In this document: positions 21,285 to 32,300 of the stretch, piece after piece | How the letters are laid out: each line of letters opens with the position of its first letter | Numbering within the stretch: the first letter of the stretch is position 1 | DNA from: Saturnia japonica | Lineage: Eukaryota; Arthropoda; Insecta; Lepidoptera; Saturniidae | Reading direction: 5' to 3' | Assembly: GCA_033032175.1 (NCBI GenBank) | Contig: CM065318.1 | Coordinates: 18,352,001 to 18,416,000, forward strand | DNA: 64,000 nucleotides | Notes under the pieces: model-generated | Seen by the model: the letters and a program-made list of their open reading frames with translations, nothing else | What the model was told of the DNA's origin: nothing | Databases searched by the model: none | Made by a program: the position numbers and the translations under genes

Positions 21285-22116
21285 TTTGGCTCGGGCGGGG
21301 GTAGGTTCAGGTTCAAGTGCAGTGTAAATGAAACTCAATCTATTCCTGGTAGGGCCATCTGTCCGATGACTTTACACGGTGAATGGTCTTGGAGTAAGCA
21401 CTACGGTTGCAATGACCTCCAAGGCAAGTCTAGGGAGTTATCCTTCACGTGGTTGCCGCCTGTTATTGGTCTGTATAGGTCGGATACAGACACAACCGAA
21501 ACCCCTAGTCGAACCTTCCCCTCTTACTATCCGTCACCTATCCATATTCCATCTTTCCTTTCCTAATCCGCTGCAGAGTATCAGTAGCTGTGCTCTGCGG
21601 ACCGAGCCTCACAAAAAATAAGTTGAGACTTGGGAGACTCTTTTAGATTCTACAGCTACCCACGTGTTTGTGCCGTGCGTGGAGACCCGTACACAGAGAT
21701 GAAGGGATCCTGGAGTGCTGAGCCACCAGTGGCTAGGGTAGTATATAGCTACGGGTGACAACACGCCTCTTTGGCCCGAATTTTCTTGCAAAACGGGAGG
21801 TCCCGGAGGAGCCAATCGGGATCAATCGGCTGTGGTTATCGTCAGAGATAGCCTGGCTAGGGTTGGGATATGTGCAGTGGACAGTCGGCGGTGCACGGAA
21901 CTTGTGGTGAGCCTTCGGTTAGTACCTACCAACCAGGTGGCAGCCGCATACTTCTTTGTGTCGTTTAGGCTCGTCTAGCTGCTGTTTCCTGGACCCTATA
22001 TCTCTGGTGGTAGGTCCTGACGGACGGGTACTTCTGATGCTCGGACGTCCCCTACTGCGGGCTCCCTGGAGGGTGGGACGCCGCCGGAGACGAATTACAA
22101 ATCCTTTAAAACAATA
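21285..22116 (+). mobile_element. 5' UTR of the LOA-like retrotransposon
   Basis: Base composition jumps from very AT-rich to GC-rich at about 21285 (GGTTTGGCTCGGGCGGGGG) and stays so up to the ORF1 start at 22117. The region has no conserved ORF of its own. An 830-bp GC-rich leader upstream of ORF1 suggests that the 5' end is complete or nearly so. Non-LTR elements usually carry their promoter inside this leader. No target-site duplication could be confirmed. Confidence 0.7.
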
Positions 22117-23758
22117 ATGGAAAATAAAAAGGAAACCAAAGGGAAGAGGGCTGCGCCTGAGTGTGTGCCTGTCCCGATAAACAACACTCAGGCTGCAAAT
22201 GCGCCACAACAACAACAACAACAAGACAGGGATGCGTCTAAGGATGCGCCTACATATCTAGACCTAAACACCCTTAGGGATGCCATGCCAGCAACGACCT
22301 CGCAAGAGGGACCAGTTTGGCAAATGACGATCAAGAAGGGAAAAAACACCAACAAGCCAACCAGCAAAGGTAAACGTGCGCAAGCGCGAACCGAAGCTGG
22401 GAAGGTAAAGAAGGCAGACCTGCTCAGGAAGCAGCTACCTGAGGCTGCTGCTGCGACCGGGCCTAAGGCCCGTCGACGCAAGCGCGGCAAACAGAAAGCT
22501 GCTGAAGTGCCAAAACCACTGACACCCGTATGTCGAAGTATGCGAGGTTTCGTCCCAATGCGACGTAAAGGCCGCAGGGGCAGGCACCGCAGAAAAGGCT
22601 GAGCAGGTTAGCCAACCCGTGACAAAGGGTGCTGTACAGCCCCGACGGTCGCGAGGAAAACGGTCTGGAAAGGCGAAGCGACGACCAGATGTCAGCTCTG
22701 GGGAGACCTATGGTCAAACCATGCCCTCCAACAAAAGGGCTCGCCCCGACGAGACTATATCTCCGAAGGGTGAGAGCAAACGTCTCAGGTTTGAGCCTAG
22801 CACTTCCAGCAAGCGCCCGAACACAAGCTACGCCGATGTCAACAAGACCAATGACCTCTGCGTAGCAGTTATGATCCAGCCGTTTCGTGATCTTACTGCG
22901 GAACAGGCAGAAGAAATCAAAAAGAGCCTGGTGACCAAATTGCTAGATATGGTCAGCTCGTCTAGCTCCGCGACACCAGCCTTCATACCAGCCTTCAGTG
23001 GGAAGCCGTTCTTCAGCGAAGGGGTCCTGAAGATGTGGTGCGAGAATGATCTCGCCCTCAACTGGCTTCACAAAACCATCGCAAGTACCCCATCACCAGT
23101 ACCCAGAACTGGACTAGTTGTCAAACGACAGGCAGATATCCCCCGTAGGGTGAAGTGCGCCATGTTCGTACCCGACTGATCCAAAGATGTTGACACGCTG
23201 CGGAGACTGATCATTGGGCAGAATCCGTGGTACCACCTCAACACTTGGGCACTTTACAACGCCCAAACAAGAGAGGACGGCGTCTTCCTCGTACTTGGGA
23301 TTCTGGCTGCGGAGATCCCTATAATACTAGAGAGAGGACGCCGCGTGGCCTACTCGGTAGGCTGCGTCTACATCAGGTTCTTTGGGGAGAGTGGAGGCCT
23401 AAAAAATGTGCCACCAGGATCCCCAGAACCGAACATACAACACACTACACAAGCTGTAGCTAACCCAACCATGGAGGTGGAGGCATCGCTGGCTCTAGAG
23501 CAAAGTGAAGCCGAAATCACCAAGGAGGATAACACAGTTCCTCAAGCGCGACGCATCAGCACGGCCATTAGGCTATGCGAAGCTGTCGCCGCAGCATCCT
23601 CCAGGAGTGCCAGCAGTGTCGCGCCGGAGAGTGAGGCTACCACTTGCGTTGGTAGGCCGGAAACTCTGCAGAGCTGGGGACTGAGGGACTGTGAGGGGGG
23701 ATCTGAGGGGTCATTAGATACTAATGGCTTCCTTACATCATCCCCGACCCACCATTAA
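22117..23758 (+). pseudogene. LOA-like retrotransposon ORF1 (DUF4780-type RNA-binding/gag-like protein)
   Basis: ORF1 of a non-LTR retrotransposon, whose product binds element RNA. It starts at ATG 22117. The N-terminal third is low complexity, with a run of glutamines (about residues 31-36) and then a lysine/arginine-rich stretch. A frameshift at about 22510-22565 moves the reading to another frame. That frame holds NDLCVAVMIQPF, LTAEQAEEIKKSL and PRRVKCAMFVPD. A TGA at 23177-23179 interrupts it, but the same frame resumes with NPWYHLNTWALYN, DGVFLVLGI and GCVYIRFFGES. These blocks are typical of the DUF4780 domain found in insect LINE ORF1 proteins. The frame ends at 23758, overlapping the ORF2 start (23724) by 35 nt. 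Two lesions make it non-functional. Confidence 0.82.
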
Positions 23759-24530
23759 GGTAATACAGACCAACCTCCAGCACAAGCAACTCGTGGCGGC
23801 TACCCTGCGTCGGCAGCTGGAGGTGAACAACGAGACCATCGCCCTGATTCAGGAGCCGTGGATCAGGAAGGACAGGATTTGTGGTCTCTCTAACATCGGT
23901 GGTAAGATTCTTCTGGACACAACTGTAAGTAATCCATGCACTTGTGTCTATGTGCCAAGAAATCTAACGACTGTACTAATGAATGAATTCTGTTCCAGAG
24001 ATCTGACTGTTATTAGACTCGGGGGTGGAATGAGCAACCAGCTACCAGAGCTGGTCCTCGTATCTGCCTACCTGCCGGGTGATGCTGAGGTCCCAACGCC
24101 AGAGCTGGCTGCCCTTATTCAACACTGCGAAGAGGAAGGACTTAAGCTGGTTATCTCAGCGGATACCAACTCACACCATCCCCTTTGGGGTTGCGACACC
24201 TCAAACCTGAGAGGTGAACAAACTTTATAAACTAACGTTATAAACTTTCTATTCTCTACTGACCTTCAAATCATGAACATAGGTTCGAACCGACCTTTGT
24301 CACTACGAGGGCCCAAACCATCATAGACGTTACTTTCGCATCGGAAAGGGCATCAAACTTCATTAAGGATTGGCGAGTATCCAATGAGGTTTCCTGTTCC
24401 GATTATAGATGGATTGAATATAGCCTATATGTAGACGTGCCTTCACCAGAACCGAGTCGCAATCCACGTAAGATCGATCGCGTCTCATACAAAAAGCTGG
24501 TGGAGATGGAATTAAATAAGTAAGGAAACC
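23724..24530 (+). pseudogene. LOA-like retrotransposon ORF2, endonuclease domain
   Basis: ATG 23724 opens a frame with VIQTNLQHKQLVAATL, IALIQEPWI (the QEPW motif with the catalytic glutamate), ICGLSNIGGKIL, VLVSAYLPGD and SADTNSHHPLWG (the D-x-N-x-HH motif). It stops at 24228-24230 after RGEQ. In other frames the domain continues with LLNFLF-like sequence, IIDVTFASER, KDWRVS and SCSDYRWIEYSL (the SDYR/SDH motif), up to a TAA near 24520. The domain would nick chromosomal DNA for target-primed reverse transcription. At least one frameshift and one nonsense change separate it from the RT. Confidence 0.85.
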
Positions 24531-26560
24531 CACCACCGTACACTGATACGGAAGGTATAGAAATCCATCTAAATAAACTTACATCAACAATAATAGAGTG
24601 TTACGAAAAAACGTGCCCTCTTACAAAGCAATCCGCCAATGCTAAAAGGAGGGACGGCTGGTGGGGCCCCGAACTTGAGCGCTTACGTAGCAAAGTTCGA
24701 AAACTTTTTAACCATGCGAAGAACACCAGGAAAGAACAAGACTGGAATGCTTACAAGGAGTTACAACGCTAATTTAAATACCATATACGACAACGCAAAC
24801 GCGAGTCGTGGCGAAGCTTCTGTACCAACATTGAATCAAACAGTCAGGCAGCCAGAGTCAAAAATATACTCGCAGGCGAGCCCAACTGATCATTGGGGTC
24901 ACTTAAGAAACCTGACAACACCTACACGAAATCCGATGTAGAGACATGTGAACTCCTTCTCCAAACCCACTTCCCGGGCTGTCTACTAAGTGCCAACCAA
25001 TGCTGGAGCGACGGTTTGGTAGGAGAGCGCATAGAACCGGATTGGATAACTGCCCGTAACATTGTCCAACAAGATAAGTTATTGTGGGCAATAAACAGCT
25101 TCCTTCCATATAAAGCACCCGGTTTGGATGGTATCTTCCCCGGGCTTTTAAGATGGTGCGATAAGGCAATTGCAGCACACCTGCTAATAATTTTCCAGGG
25201 CTGCATTGCCTTTCGATACACACCCAAACAGTGGAGGGAAGTAAAGGTAGTATTTATACCCAAACCAGGCAGAAGTGACTATACACAGACAAAATCTTTC
25301 AGACCCATTAGTCTCACGTCCTTTATTTTAAAGACCCTATAGAGACTCTGTGATAGAGAAATAAGGGATAACATCCATATGGGCAAACCACTTCACTGCC
25401 AACAACATGCCTATACTGTAGGTAAATCAACAGAATCTGCATTACATAACGTAGTCTCACGTATTGAATATGCTCTATCAAGTAAATTATCAACCCTAAG
25501 CTCTTTTCATTGATATTGAAGGAGCCTTTGACAAAACAACTTTTAACAGCATCAGCCATGCCATTTCAAGACATGGAGTAAATCCAACGCTTAGAAGTTG
25601 CATTGATAACATGCTTCGATATAGAGCGGTCCAGGTTACAGTGAATACAACCACCAAAGGTATTGCGGTTAGGGGGTGCCCCCAGGGGGGAGTACTCTCG
25701 CCACTACTCTGGAATTTGGTTGTAAACGAACTCATCACTGACCTGAACAAAAACAGTTATTATACTGTAGGCTATGCTGATGATCTAGCAATTCTACTCA
25801 GTGGTTCACATGAAGGCACACTCTGCGATTTGATGAGGGGTGCCTTCCGCATAGTAGAAAATTGGTGTAAAAAACAGGAACTCACTGTTAATCCGTCGAA
25901 AACGGAACTAGTGTTGTTCACTAACAAACGCAAATTGAGTAACTTTGTTTTACCAAAGTTGTTCGGCACTGACCTAGCACTAGTAGCTGAAGTCAAATAC
26001 CTAGGCGTAATTTTAGACAGCAAGCTACTCTGGAATAAACACCTGGAGAACAAACTAAATAAGGCCTGCATTACATTCTGGCAATGTAAAAGATTACTGG
26101 GCAAGAAATGTGGTCTATCTCCAAAGATTACCCACTGGCTTTATACTACCGTAATTCGACCGACCGTTACCTATGGTGCAGTGGTTTGGTGGCCTAGGAC
26201 CGAACTAAGCACAGTCAGACGAAAGCTGCAGCAATTCCAACGTTTGGCTTGCTCAGCTATAACCGGCTGCATGCGCACCACGCCAAGAAAAGCCCTGGAA
26301 GTCATTCTCGGCATACCACCCTTAAATCTGTTTATACAACAGGAGGCCGCGGTATCAGCAATACGAATGACAAATCTGGGACTGTGGGGCAATCCGAATG
26401 GACCACACACAAAAATTTTAAAGAAGGCTATCATGTACGAACCTCTGTTAAGCTCTCCGTGTGATAGGATCCTAAAGAAACATATTTTCAACAGAAAGTA
26501 CTCGATAGAACTATGCGAAAAAAAACAGGACCAATCCGGCATAAACGAGGTTCGCATATA
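24531..26560 (+). pseudogene. LOA-like retrotransposon ORF2, reverse transcriptase domain
   Basis: The RT domain is spread over several frames. 24640-24895 holds the connector (WWGPELERLR). 24893-25342 holds the fingers: INSFLPYKAPGLDGIFPGLL, PKQWREVKVVFIPKPG and FRPISLTSFILKTL, stopped by a TAG. Motif A (DIEGAFDKT) is near 25515, after another frameshift. The open frame from 25611 gives motif B RGCPQGGVLSPLLWN, motif C GYADDLAIL (YADD at 25773-25784) and the downstream KTELVLF, VKYLGVILDSKLLW and YGAVVWW blocks. The catalytic aspartates are intact. The frame then runs on into RNase H. Counting stops and shifts, roughly half a dozen lesions affect ORF2. Confidence 0.9.
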
Positions 26561-26930
26561 TACAGATGGTTCAAAAACTGATACAGGAACAGGCGCCCGG
26601 GTATTTTCCTGTGATCTAAACATTAAAATATCAATAGCTTTAGGGCCACACAGTTCCATCTTCCAATGTGAATGTGTAGCCATTACTGAGGCGGCAAACG
26701 CAGTGCTGAACAGGAAAATAGAGAACCACAATATAAGAATTCTCTCCGATAGCTTTGCAGTCTTACGAGCTCTGGAGAGTAACATACACGACTCTGGGCT
26801 TATAAATGAGTGTCACAAAGTACTGGAAAGGGTTACAACTAACAACAAAGTAACCCTACAGTGGATTAAAGGACACAGCGGAATCACTGGGCAATGACGC
26901 AGCAGATGAACTGGCAAAGAGAGGTTCCGG
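26545..26930 (+). pseudogene. LOA-like retrotransposon ORF2, RNase H domain
   Basis: Follows the RT in the same frame. Visible are RIYTDGSKTDTGTGARVF (first catalytic Asp), FQCECVAITEA (Glu), IRILSDSFAVLRAL (second Asp) and LQWIKGHSGI. The frame breaks at about 26893 by what looks like a single inserted C. NDAADELAKRG, with the last catalytic Asp region, continues in the next frame. RNase H would remove the RNA strand during reverse transcription. Its presence downstream of the RT is a feature of the LOA, I and related clades and argues against R1 or classic Jockey. Confidence 0.88.
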
Positions 26931-27418
26931 CACTCTGCGGATGGGTCCTTTACCCATATTGCCTCTGCCGTTCAGCCTGATTCGCTCGTGGCTGCGTCAA
27001 AGAACAACAGAATCACATAAAGATCAATGGACAACAGCCAGTGACTGTAGACAGTCGAGGGAGACACTGCCCATCCCTGAACCGCGATTGTCGCGGCGAC
27101 TTCTTGGTCTTAATAGAAGTGATCTACGTGTTATGGTAGGCACTATAACTGGCCATTGTTCACTTAACAAACACCTTTATGTTCTAGGTGTCACTGACAG
27201 TCCCATGTGCAGAGCATGCATGGAGGGCGAAGAAGCCGCTACCCACGTAGTCCTGAAATGCGCGGGAGTTGCAACCCAACGGGCGAAAACCCTCAAAAAC
27301 CCGAGGTCACTTCGAGTTGGGCTGGCTGGAATAGCCAGTCGGAAATCTACGCACAATGGACCTAGGACAATTGGACAAGTGGAGCCCACATAACATAGAG
27401 GTTTGGCTCTAAAAAAAC
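26931..27418 (+). pseudogene. LOA-like retrotransposon ORF2 C-terminus with zinc knuckle, and short 3' UTR
   Basis: The frame 26941-27393 carries SLIRSWLRQRTTESHKDQW, RRLLGLNRSDLRVMVG, TGHCSLNKHL and CRACMEGEEAATHVVLKC. This last is a C-x2-C-x8-H-x4-C knuckle, the usual C-terminal feature after RNase H in this group. It ends near a VEPT stop at 27393. A short 3' UTR follows, ending in GGTTTGGCTCTAAAAAAA at about 27400-27418, probably the poly-A end of the element. Confidence 0.82.
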
Positions 27419-27503
27419 ATTAGTATAATTAATATTTATTTCAAAATGGTGTCTAGCGTGATGGTGTTTATTCTCCTTTTAAATGTATATACATAACTAC
27501 AGT
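27419..27503. other. Right flank of the LOA-like element
   Basis: AT-rich sequence between the oligo-A end and a family D repeat. No target-site duplication matching 21265-21285 could be recognised. Confidence 0.4.
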
Positions 27504-27722
27504 TTTTGTTAGGGGTATCCCGAGTTTTTTGCTTTATCTTATTACATTAAGTGAGCAATTCTTGTATAAATTATGTAATTGGTTTCTCGGAAACGGCTCC
27601 GACGATTTCGATGAAACTTTGCATTTAGATAATGTTTTACATTCTGAGTTTACCTAGTTAGGTGTTTTAATTTTTTTAATTGTTTATAAGACACCGAGCA
27701 CAGTTCGGTTGTCCGGAAATTA
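27504..27722 (+). mobile_element. Non-autonomous repeat, family D, with 3' hairpin
   Basis: Nearly the same length and order as the copy at 8266-8480. It keeps TCTTATTACATTAAGTGAGC, GGAAACGGCTCC, GATGAAACTTTGC and TTTACCTAGTTAGGTGTTTT. The terminal hairpin is ACCGAGCACAGTTCGGT, followed by TGTCCGG. Confidence 0.65.
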
Positions 27723-28632
27723 TATATTAAAGTGAAGAGTGCGAAGATTTTAGCGGGATCTTAATATATTATTGTGAATATTGTATTTATGTCTATTTTA
27801 TTAAAATAATGTTTATTATGTAAAAAATTAAAAGTCAGCATAACGAGTTTACGTTATATTCATTGGTGTCTAGCTCCAACATGTTGTTGGCTCGCGGGAT
27901 CAAATATTACGAGTTAAATAAAAAAAAATATTACTCTAAAAAGTAAAAGTTTTCATCTGCGTACATACGTGCACACACTTTTTTTTTATATCAAGCACAG
28001 TACAATCCAAAATAGTGGTAACTACCAGAGTTTTTGGCGGGAACTCCAACTTTTATCTGGTGGTTTTCATTGAACTCATAAATTCATCTTATTCAACCCA
28101 ATACTATTAGTATTTGTGATATTTTACATGGTGTAGTTTAGTTATTGTGAAGTGAATTATAAAAGAGAGAGAAACTCTACTACTACCTCAGAGAGAGAAA
28201 CCTTCAAGGCATTTTATATATAAGATCCATTATACCTATATATCTACCAAAGAAAGGATATAATTTATGTATAACAATAAAATAATGTAAAAAACTACAT
28301 TTCTTTTTGATTCATTAGCGAGATTGTTTATTTTTCAGGAAAAAGGTTTCTTCTTTGTGAAGAATAGTTAAAAGTATTGGCATGGAGCTTGCAACGTTAT
28401 TAAATATATCATTGATTTATAACGCACCTCCAGTCAGTCAAGTAAAAAACCTCGTAGTACAGTATATATACCACCAACCACACCTTAAAAACATAGCACA
28501 CACTGATAATTTGGAAGTGGTTGTAGTCCTTTAATTGCTAATCAACATAAGTTTTGATAACAACAAGATTAAACACTGAGATTAAATTTTTACGTCTTAA
28601 ACTGATCTACAAGCGTATAAGCGATCTACGAG
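27723..28632. other. AT-rich stretch, no gene seen
   Basis: Simple AT-rich DNA; a GAGAGAGAAA pair lies near 28162-28200. No repeat match or ORF of interest. Confidence 0.5.
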
Positions 28633-28848
28633 AGGTGTACTTATGTACATCCATAGTTTGCCGGGTATGTGCAGGTTCTATGTAATGGGGGGCGAGCTTA
28701 TTGTCATTAATCGGGTATAAAGCCAAACTCCGAAGCTGCTACTGAGAATTTCATACAAAACGCCAATAATACTTTACTCAATCTGGGAATCGAACTCGGG
28801 ACCTCGAGCACAGCCGTCACAATTAGGACTACTATGCTAATGAGGTAG
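28633..28848 (-). mobile_element. tRNA-derived SINE, family 1, partial
   Basis: Minus-strand copy: the tRNA-like head is at 28770-28848 (B box GGGAATCGAACTCGGG in plus form) and the body runs down to GAGGTGTACTTATGTACA at 28633. The distal TTATG tail is missing. It is more diverged than the other two copies. Confidence 0.82.
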
Positions 28849-29310
28849 TTGCATATTGAAATATACGTAAATATTAGATATACAAAATCACAATATATTA
28901 TGAGATATTTATATTGATAAAATATTAGCATTTTGGGCATAACAGATCTGTAACAAAAAACCTAGCTAGCTCTCAGTCTAGGTCCTTTGTGCAGTGCACT
29001 ATAGCCCGAAGCTGCTTAACAATAACGACAGCGCCACGTAGCGGCGATAATTGGAAACGCGTGTACATTGTCATTGCCTTAGGGTGTCCACTCTGCGATT
29101 CACTTTAGATAGTGTCAGTGTGTATCAATTCATTGCATCCAGTGAATTCTGTTTTACGTTAGACGCGCAGTTCCGTTGTGAAAAACTAAGTAACTAACAT
29201 AATCTATTGCCATCACCTCAACTTGTGAGTGGTACATTTAAGACAACTAAGGTTTTTTGTGTTATAAACATACTCAACGCAACAATAAGATAAATACTAC
29301 TTACTCATTT
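28849..29310. other. Stretch with a CpG-containing patch
   Basis: Positions 28985-29185 are richer in GC and CpG than the surroundings (GACAGCGCCACGTAGCGGCG, GTTAGACGCGCAG), with an initiator-like GTGTCAGTGTG near 29116 but no TATA box. It might be a host promoter; there is no ORF to support this. Confidence 0.3.
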
Positions 29311-29313
29311 GAT

Positions 29314-29690
29314 AAAATTATTAATACTAGCGGTCGCCCAATGATCGAAATTCGACCTGCGACTTTTTAATCATAGATTATTTTCTGTTTGACATTTGCA
29401 GTATGAACCTAAACAATGAATATTATATCACTTGCTGTCACTTTTCATTGAGTAACAATGTCAATATTTTGGGGGGTCTAAGTTCAATGGCAATGGTTGC
29501 GTTAGGATTCGCATTATTAATTTATTTTATTTAATATATTAGTAACAGATATTATTGATAAATTTTGGCTTGCTGCACTCCTTCTCGATATAAACTTTAA
29601 CCATGCCAAATCTCACAGTCTTCCGTGCAAGCAATAGGCTTATAAAGGGGTAGAAAGCTTTTGCTTCACGTATTAATATATAGATAATTA
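29314..29690 (-). mobile_element. Helitron-like non-autonomous element, family C
   Basis: Full-length minus copy. The plus strand reads ATTAATACTAGCGGTCGCCC at the left and GCTTCACGTATTAATATATA at the right. Internal blocks (GACATTTGCAGTATGAACC, CAATGTCAATATTTTGG, CATGCCAAATCTCACAG) are all present. Confidence 0.68.
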
Positions 29691-29914
29691 ATTTATATGA
29701 AAATTCATAAATAATTTATACATAACATTATAAAACTCAACATCTCTCTGCTTTCTGTCCGTTTATGTTCTTTTCATGGGAAAACCACTAATCCGATTTA
29801 CTAGTTTTTTTTTTTAATCACAGCTGTTATCTGGACAGGTTATAGAAAAATGTTGTTACATAAATTAACGTACGAAAGAAGCAGTGATGACAATTATGAA
29901 TCTATTCGCAAAAA

Positions 29915-29990
29915 AGACGCTTTTGGACGCTTAAATGGCTTACGCTGAGTAAACACTAAGAGATATACAAATTATCTAAATTCTATTAAT
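29915..29990 (-). repeat. Family G repeat fragment
   Basis: GGACGCTTAAATGGCTTACGCTGAGTAAAC, then AGATATACAAATTA, is the reverse complement of a block at 42870-42950 and resembles one at 58030-58070. Only this short piece is present. Confidence 0.5.
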
Positions 29991-30139
29991 AGATCTTAAA
30001 AAGATCTGTGATTAAATCAGCGAGAACATATATATTATCTTCTAAGGACCACCCACCATAACTGTTTTTGTTTTTAAAATAACCGGGTGCAGGGATAACA
30101 CGATTCGGTGCGCGTGCTCAATATGCATGACATGCGATA

Positions 30140-30380
30140 TGATTGAACTTTCCGTGAAGGAAAACATAGTGATGAATCCCTAGTGTAATGGCAGGACATT
30201 TTATAATGCCCGCCTGGCTAACTACCACCATCAAGTTGAACATCTGTCGCCAAGCACCTAAAGGTGTGTTCCGGCGACTGCATTTGAGAACCAGTCTTCC
30301 ACCAGGCTTAGCGTGCTACCATCTTGGACCACATCATCACTTAATATCAGGCGAGATTGTCATCAAACCTACACAATATT
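30140..30380 (+). mobile_element. tRNA-derived SINE, family 2, 5'-truncated
   Basis: Reads from GAACTTTCCGTGAAGGAAAA through GGTGTGTTCCGGCGACTGCA and GGCTTAGCGTGCTACCAT to GGCGAGATTGTCATCAAACC. The tRNA head is missing. The plus ORF at 30188-30388 lies inside and is not a gene. Confidence 0.78.
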
Positions 30381-30499
30381 TAATATAAAATAATGTTTTT
30401 TTATGTTCAGAACTTTATTTTAGTAACTAATTATTCTATTGAATAGTTAGATATTGAAATATATTTATAATAAATATAGGTCATTTACATATGAAATTG

Positions 30500-31690
30500 G
30501 AGTTTTGTTGAACTGGCCACTATGATCTCAAATATCTGACGTTTGGTTAGGAATTCCAAATTGAAATTTAGGCTTGTGTATTTGTGTTTCGAATTTAGTG
30601 ATTCATTCGTTTTCGCATCAATTGATTTTTCTTCGACGCCATTTATTTCACAAAATAGAAATTAACGCGTAATTTACGACTATGAGTTCCACCGTGGGAT
30701 TAGCGCTGAAGAAACAGTTCGAAGGATTAATGGTGTGTATGGGGAAGCTACTGTAGAAGAAAGGCTGGTACGTTTCTGGTTCCAACGTTTTCGTTCTGTG
30801 AATTTTGACCTATTAAACAAACCCCGTGGACAGTCGGAGGCCCTCGTTGGTAATGTAGAATTAAAGGTGGTCGTGAAAGCGGATCTATCGCAAACCACGT
30901 CATAGTTAGCTGCAGGCTTTAGTGTGAGTGATAAAAAAAAATTCACTTGAAACAAATTGGAAAAGTGAAAAAGCTCGAGAAATAGGTGCTGCATGAATTT
31001 ACTGAAGCACACGAACAAACAAACACGCATTGAGCGCTGCGTTACATTACTCAATCGTAACAATAAAGAGGGAATTTTGAATCGTATTGTTACTTGTGAC
31101 GAAAAATGGATCCTTTACGACAATCGGAAATGTTGAACCCAGAAGAACCGGTCAAATTCTATCCCAAGCGAAAGTTGACTCAGAAAAAGGTACTAGTGAG
31201 TTTTTGAAGAATCAGTGCTATTGTCATACACTACTGCTTCCTAAGATCTGGCCAGACGATAACGGCAGATCTGTATTGTCAACTATTGTAAACCATGGTG
31301 GAAAAGTTAGTCGTTAAACAATCGAGACTGATCAATCCCTCCAGCCCACGGCTGCTTTAGGACAACGCTAGATCCCATACTCCACGACAGACGGTCGCTA
31401 AATTAGAGCAACTTCGGTTAGAATGTCTCCGACACTCACCACACTCTCCAGATCTTGCTCCAACAGATTACCATTTTTTCGGAATTTGATCAATTTCTTG
31501 CAAGGAAAAAAAATTCAATTCTGATGAAGCTGCCCAAACCGCCTTTAAAATTTTTATCGATTCTCGCTCCCACAATTTTTCAGCAATGGAATCAATGAAC
31601 TACCTATAAAATGGCGAAAGTGCATAGATAATTCATTAATTAAATGTTTAATTTCATTACATTTTTTTCGTATTACTTTTTGCACATAAT
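30500..31690 (+). mobile_element. Mariner-like DNA transposon (decayed)
   Basis: A Tc1/mariner relic, probably of the cecropia-type lineage (inferred by likeness to known mariner proteins). Left of the coding region, 30490-30670 holds mariner-like UTR sequence; the terminal inverted repeats could not be fixed. The right end falls near 31640-31690. Confidence 0.75.
30672..31610 (+). pseudogene. Mariner transposase pseudogene
   Basis: The N-terminal helix-turn-helix part reads EFHRGISAEETVRRINGVYG and VRFWFQRFRS. A TAG in the sequence after LSQTTS (near 30903) ends this frame. Later pieces in other frames give EKVKKLEK, HEFTEAHEQ, RIVTCDEKWILYDN (first catalytic Asp at 31098), DNARSHTPRQTVAKLEQL (second Asp at 31361) and SPDLAPTDYHFF (third Asp at 31466). 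The last two are 105 nt apart, giving the D34D spacing of mariner. Multiple stops and frameshifts, plus loss of sequence between the first two catalytic blocks, make it inactive. The long minus-strand opening at 30680-31063 is a shadow. Confidence 0.88.
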
Positions 31691-31984
31691 ACGTACCACA
31701 TGCGACCACTTAAATATGATCTTGGGAAAATACATTGAAGATAAAATAATTAAGCCAAATTATAGTTTAATACAGAGTGAAATCATGATAATAAACTAGT
31801 GAATAAGCAAACGGAAATTAAAATCGGTAAGACAAATCACTTATATCCAAGTACAGTTTATTATTACGTGAGAAAATAAGAAAAACGGAACTTTAATGGG
31901 ATTAAGGTCATTGGGCAACATCGAAACCGGTAAATTTACCTCATAATACTATATTTACTATGTATTGTATCTATGTCCTATATA
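31691..31984. other. AT-rich stretch, no gene seen
   Basis: Between the mariner relic and a SINE. Nothing recognisable. Confidence 0.5.
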
Positions 31985-32300
31985 TTTATCTCATAATAAT
32001 AATATCAGCCTTCAAGTTTCCCAATGTTGGGAACCACGCCAGTCCACGATGTATAGGCGATTTCAAACGCCGAAAAATTAACTGTTCTATATATTTCCCA
32101 CATACAGTTGCATTAGAAGAACATTTCTCAAGCGTTCAGGTTTCCTCACGATGTTTCCTTCACCCTCAGCGGACAGTGTTACCAATTTGAATGAGTAAAT
32201 GTATGCGAATTCTGATAAATTCGTTGTTACATACAAGAGTTCGAACATGTGGACATCGGATCAATATTCCGTCGATCTAAACCTCTCGACCACTACTACT
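31985..32300 (-). mobile_element. tRNA-derived SINE, family 3
   Basis: Minus strand. The head near 32235-32300 has an A-box-like GTGGTCGAGAGG and a B-box-like GTTCGAACTC. The body contains, in plus form, TTTCCCAATGTTGGGAACCACGCC, TTTCCTCACGATGTTTCCTTC and ACCAATTTGAATGAGTAAATG. The TTTCCTCACGATGTTT-CCTTCACC block is shared with family 2 and is a familiar lepidopteran SINE module. Confidence 0.62.

Noticed and set aside
21609..22717. Minus-strand ORFs of 68-101 codons across the LOA-like 5' UTR and ORF1
   Set aside because: They lie opposite the GC-rich retrotransposon leader and ORF1 and show no domain; they are antisense shadows.
26171..26785. 204-codon minus-strand ORF
   Set aside because: Lies exactly opposite the RT/RNase H frame of the retrotransposon; it has no motif and is explained by codon bias of the sense frame.
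28707..28940. 77-codon minus-strand ORF
   Set aside because: It runs through a SINE family 1 copy into AT-rich flank.
30680..31063. 127-codon minus-strand ORF
   Set aside because: Antisense to the mariner transposase helix-turn-helix region, which is clearly the real coding strand.
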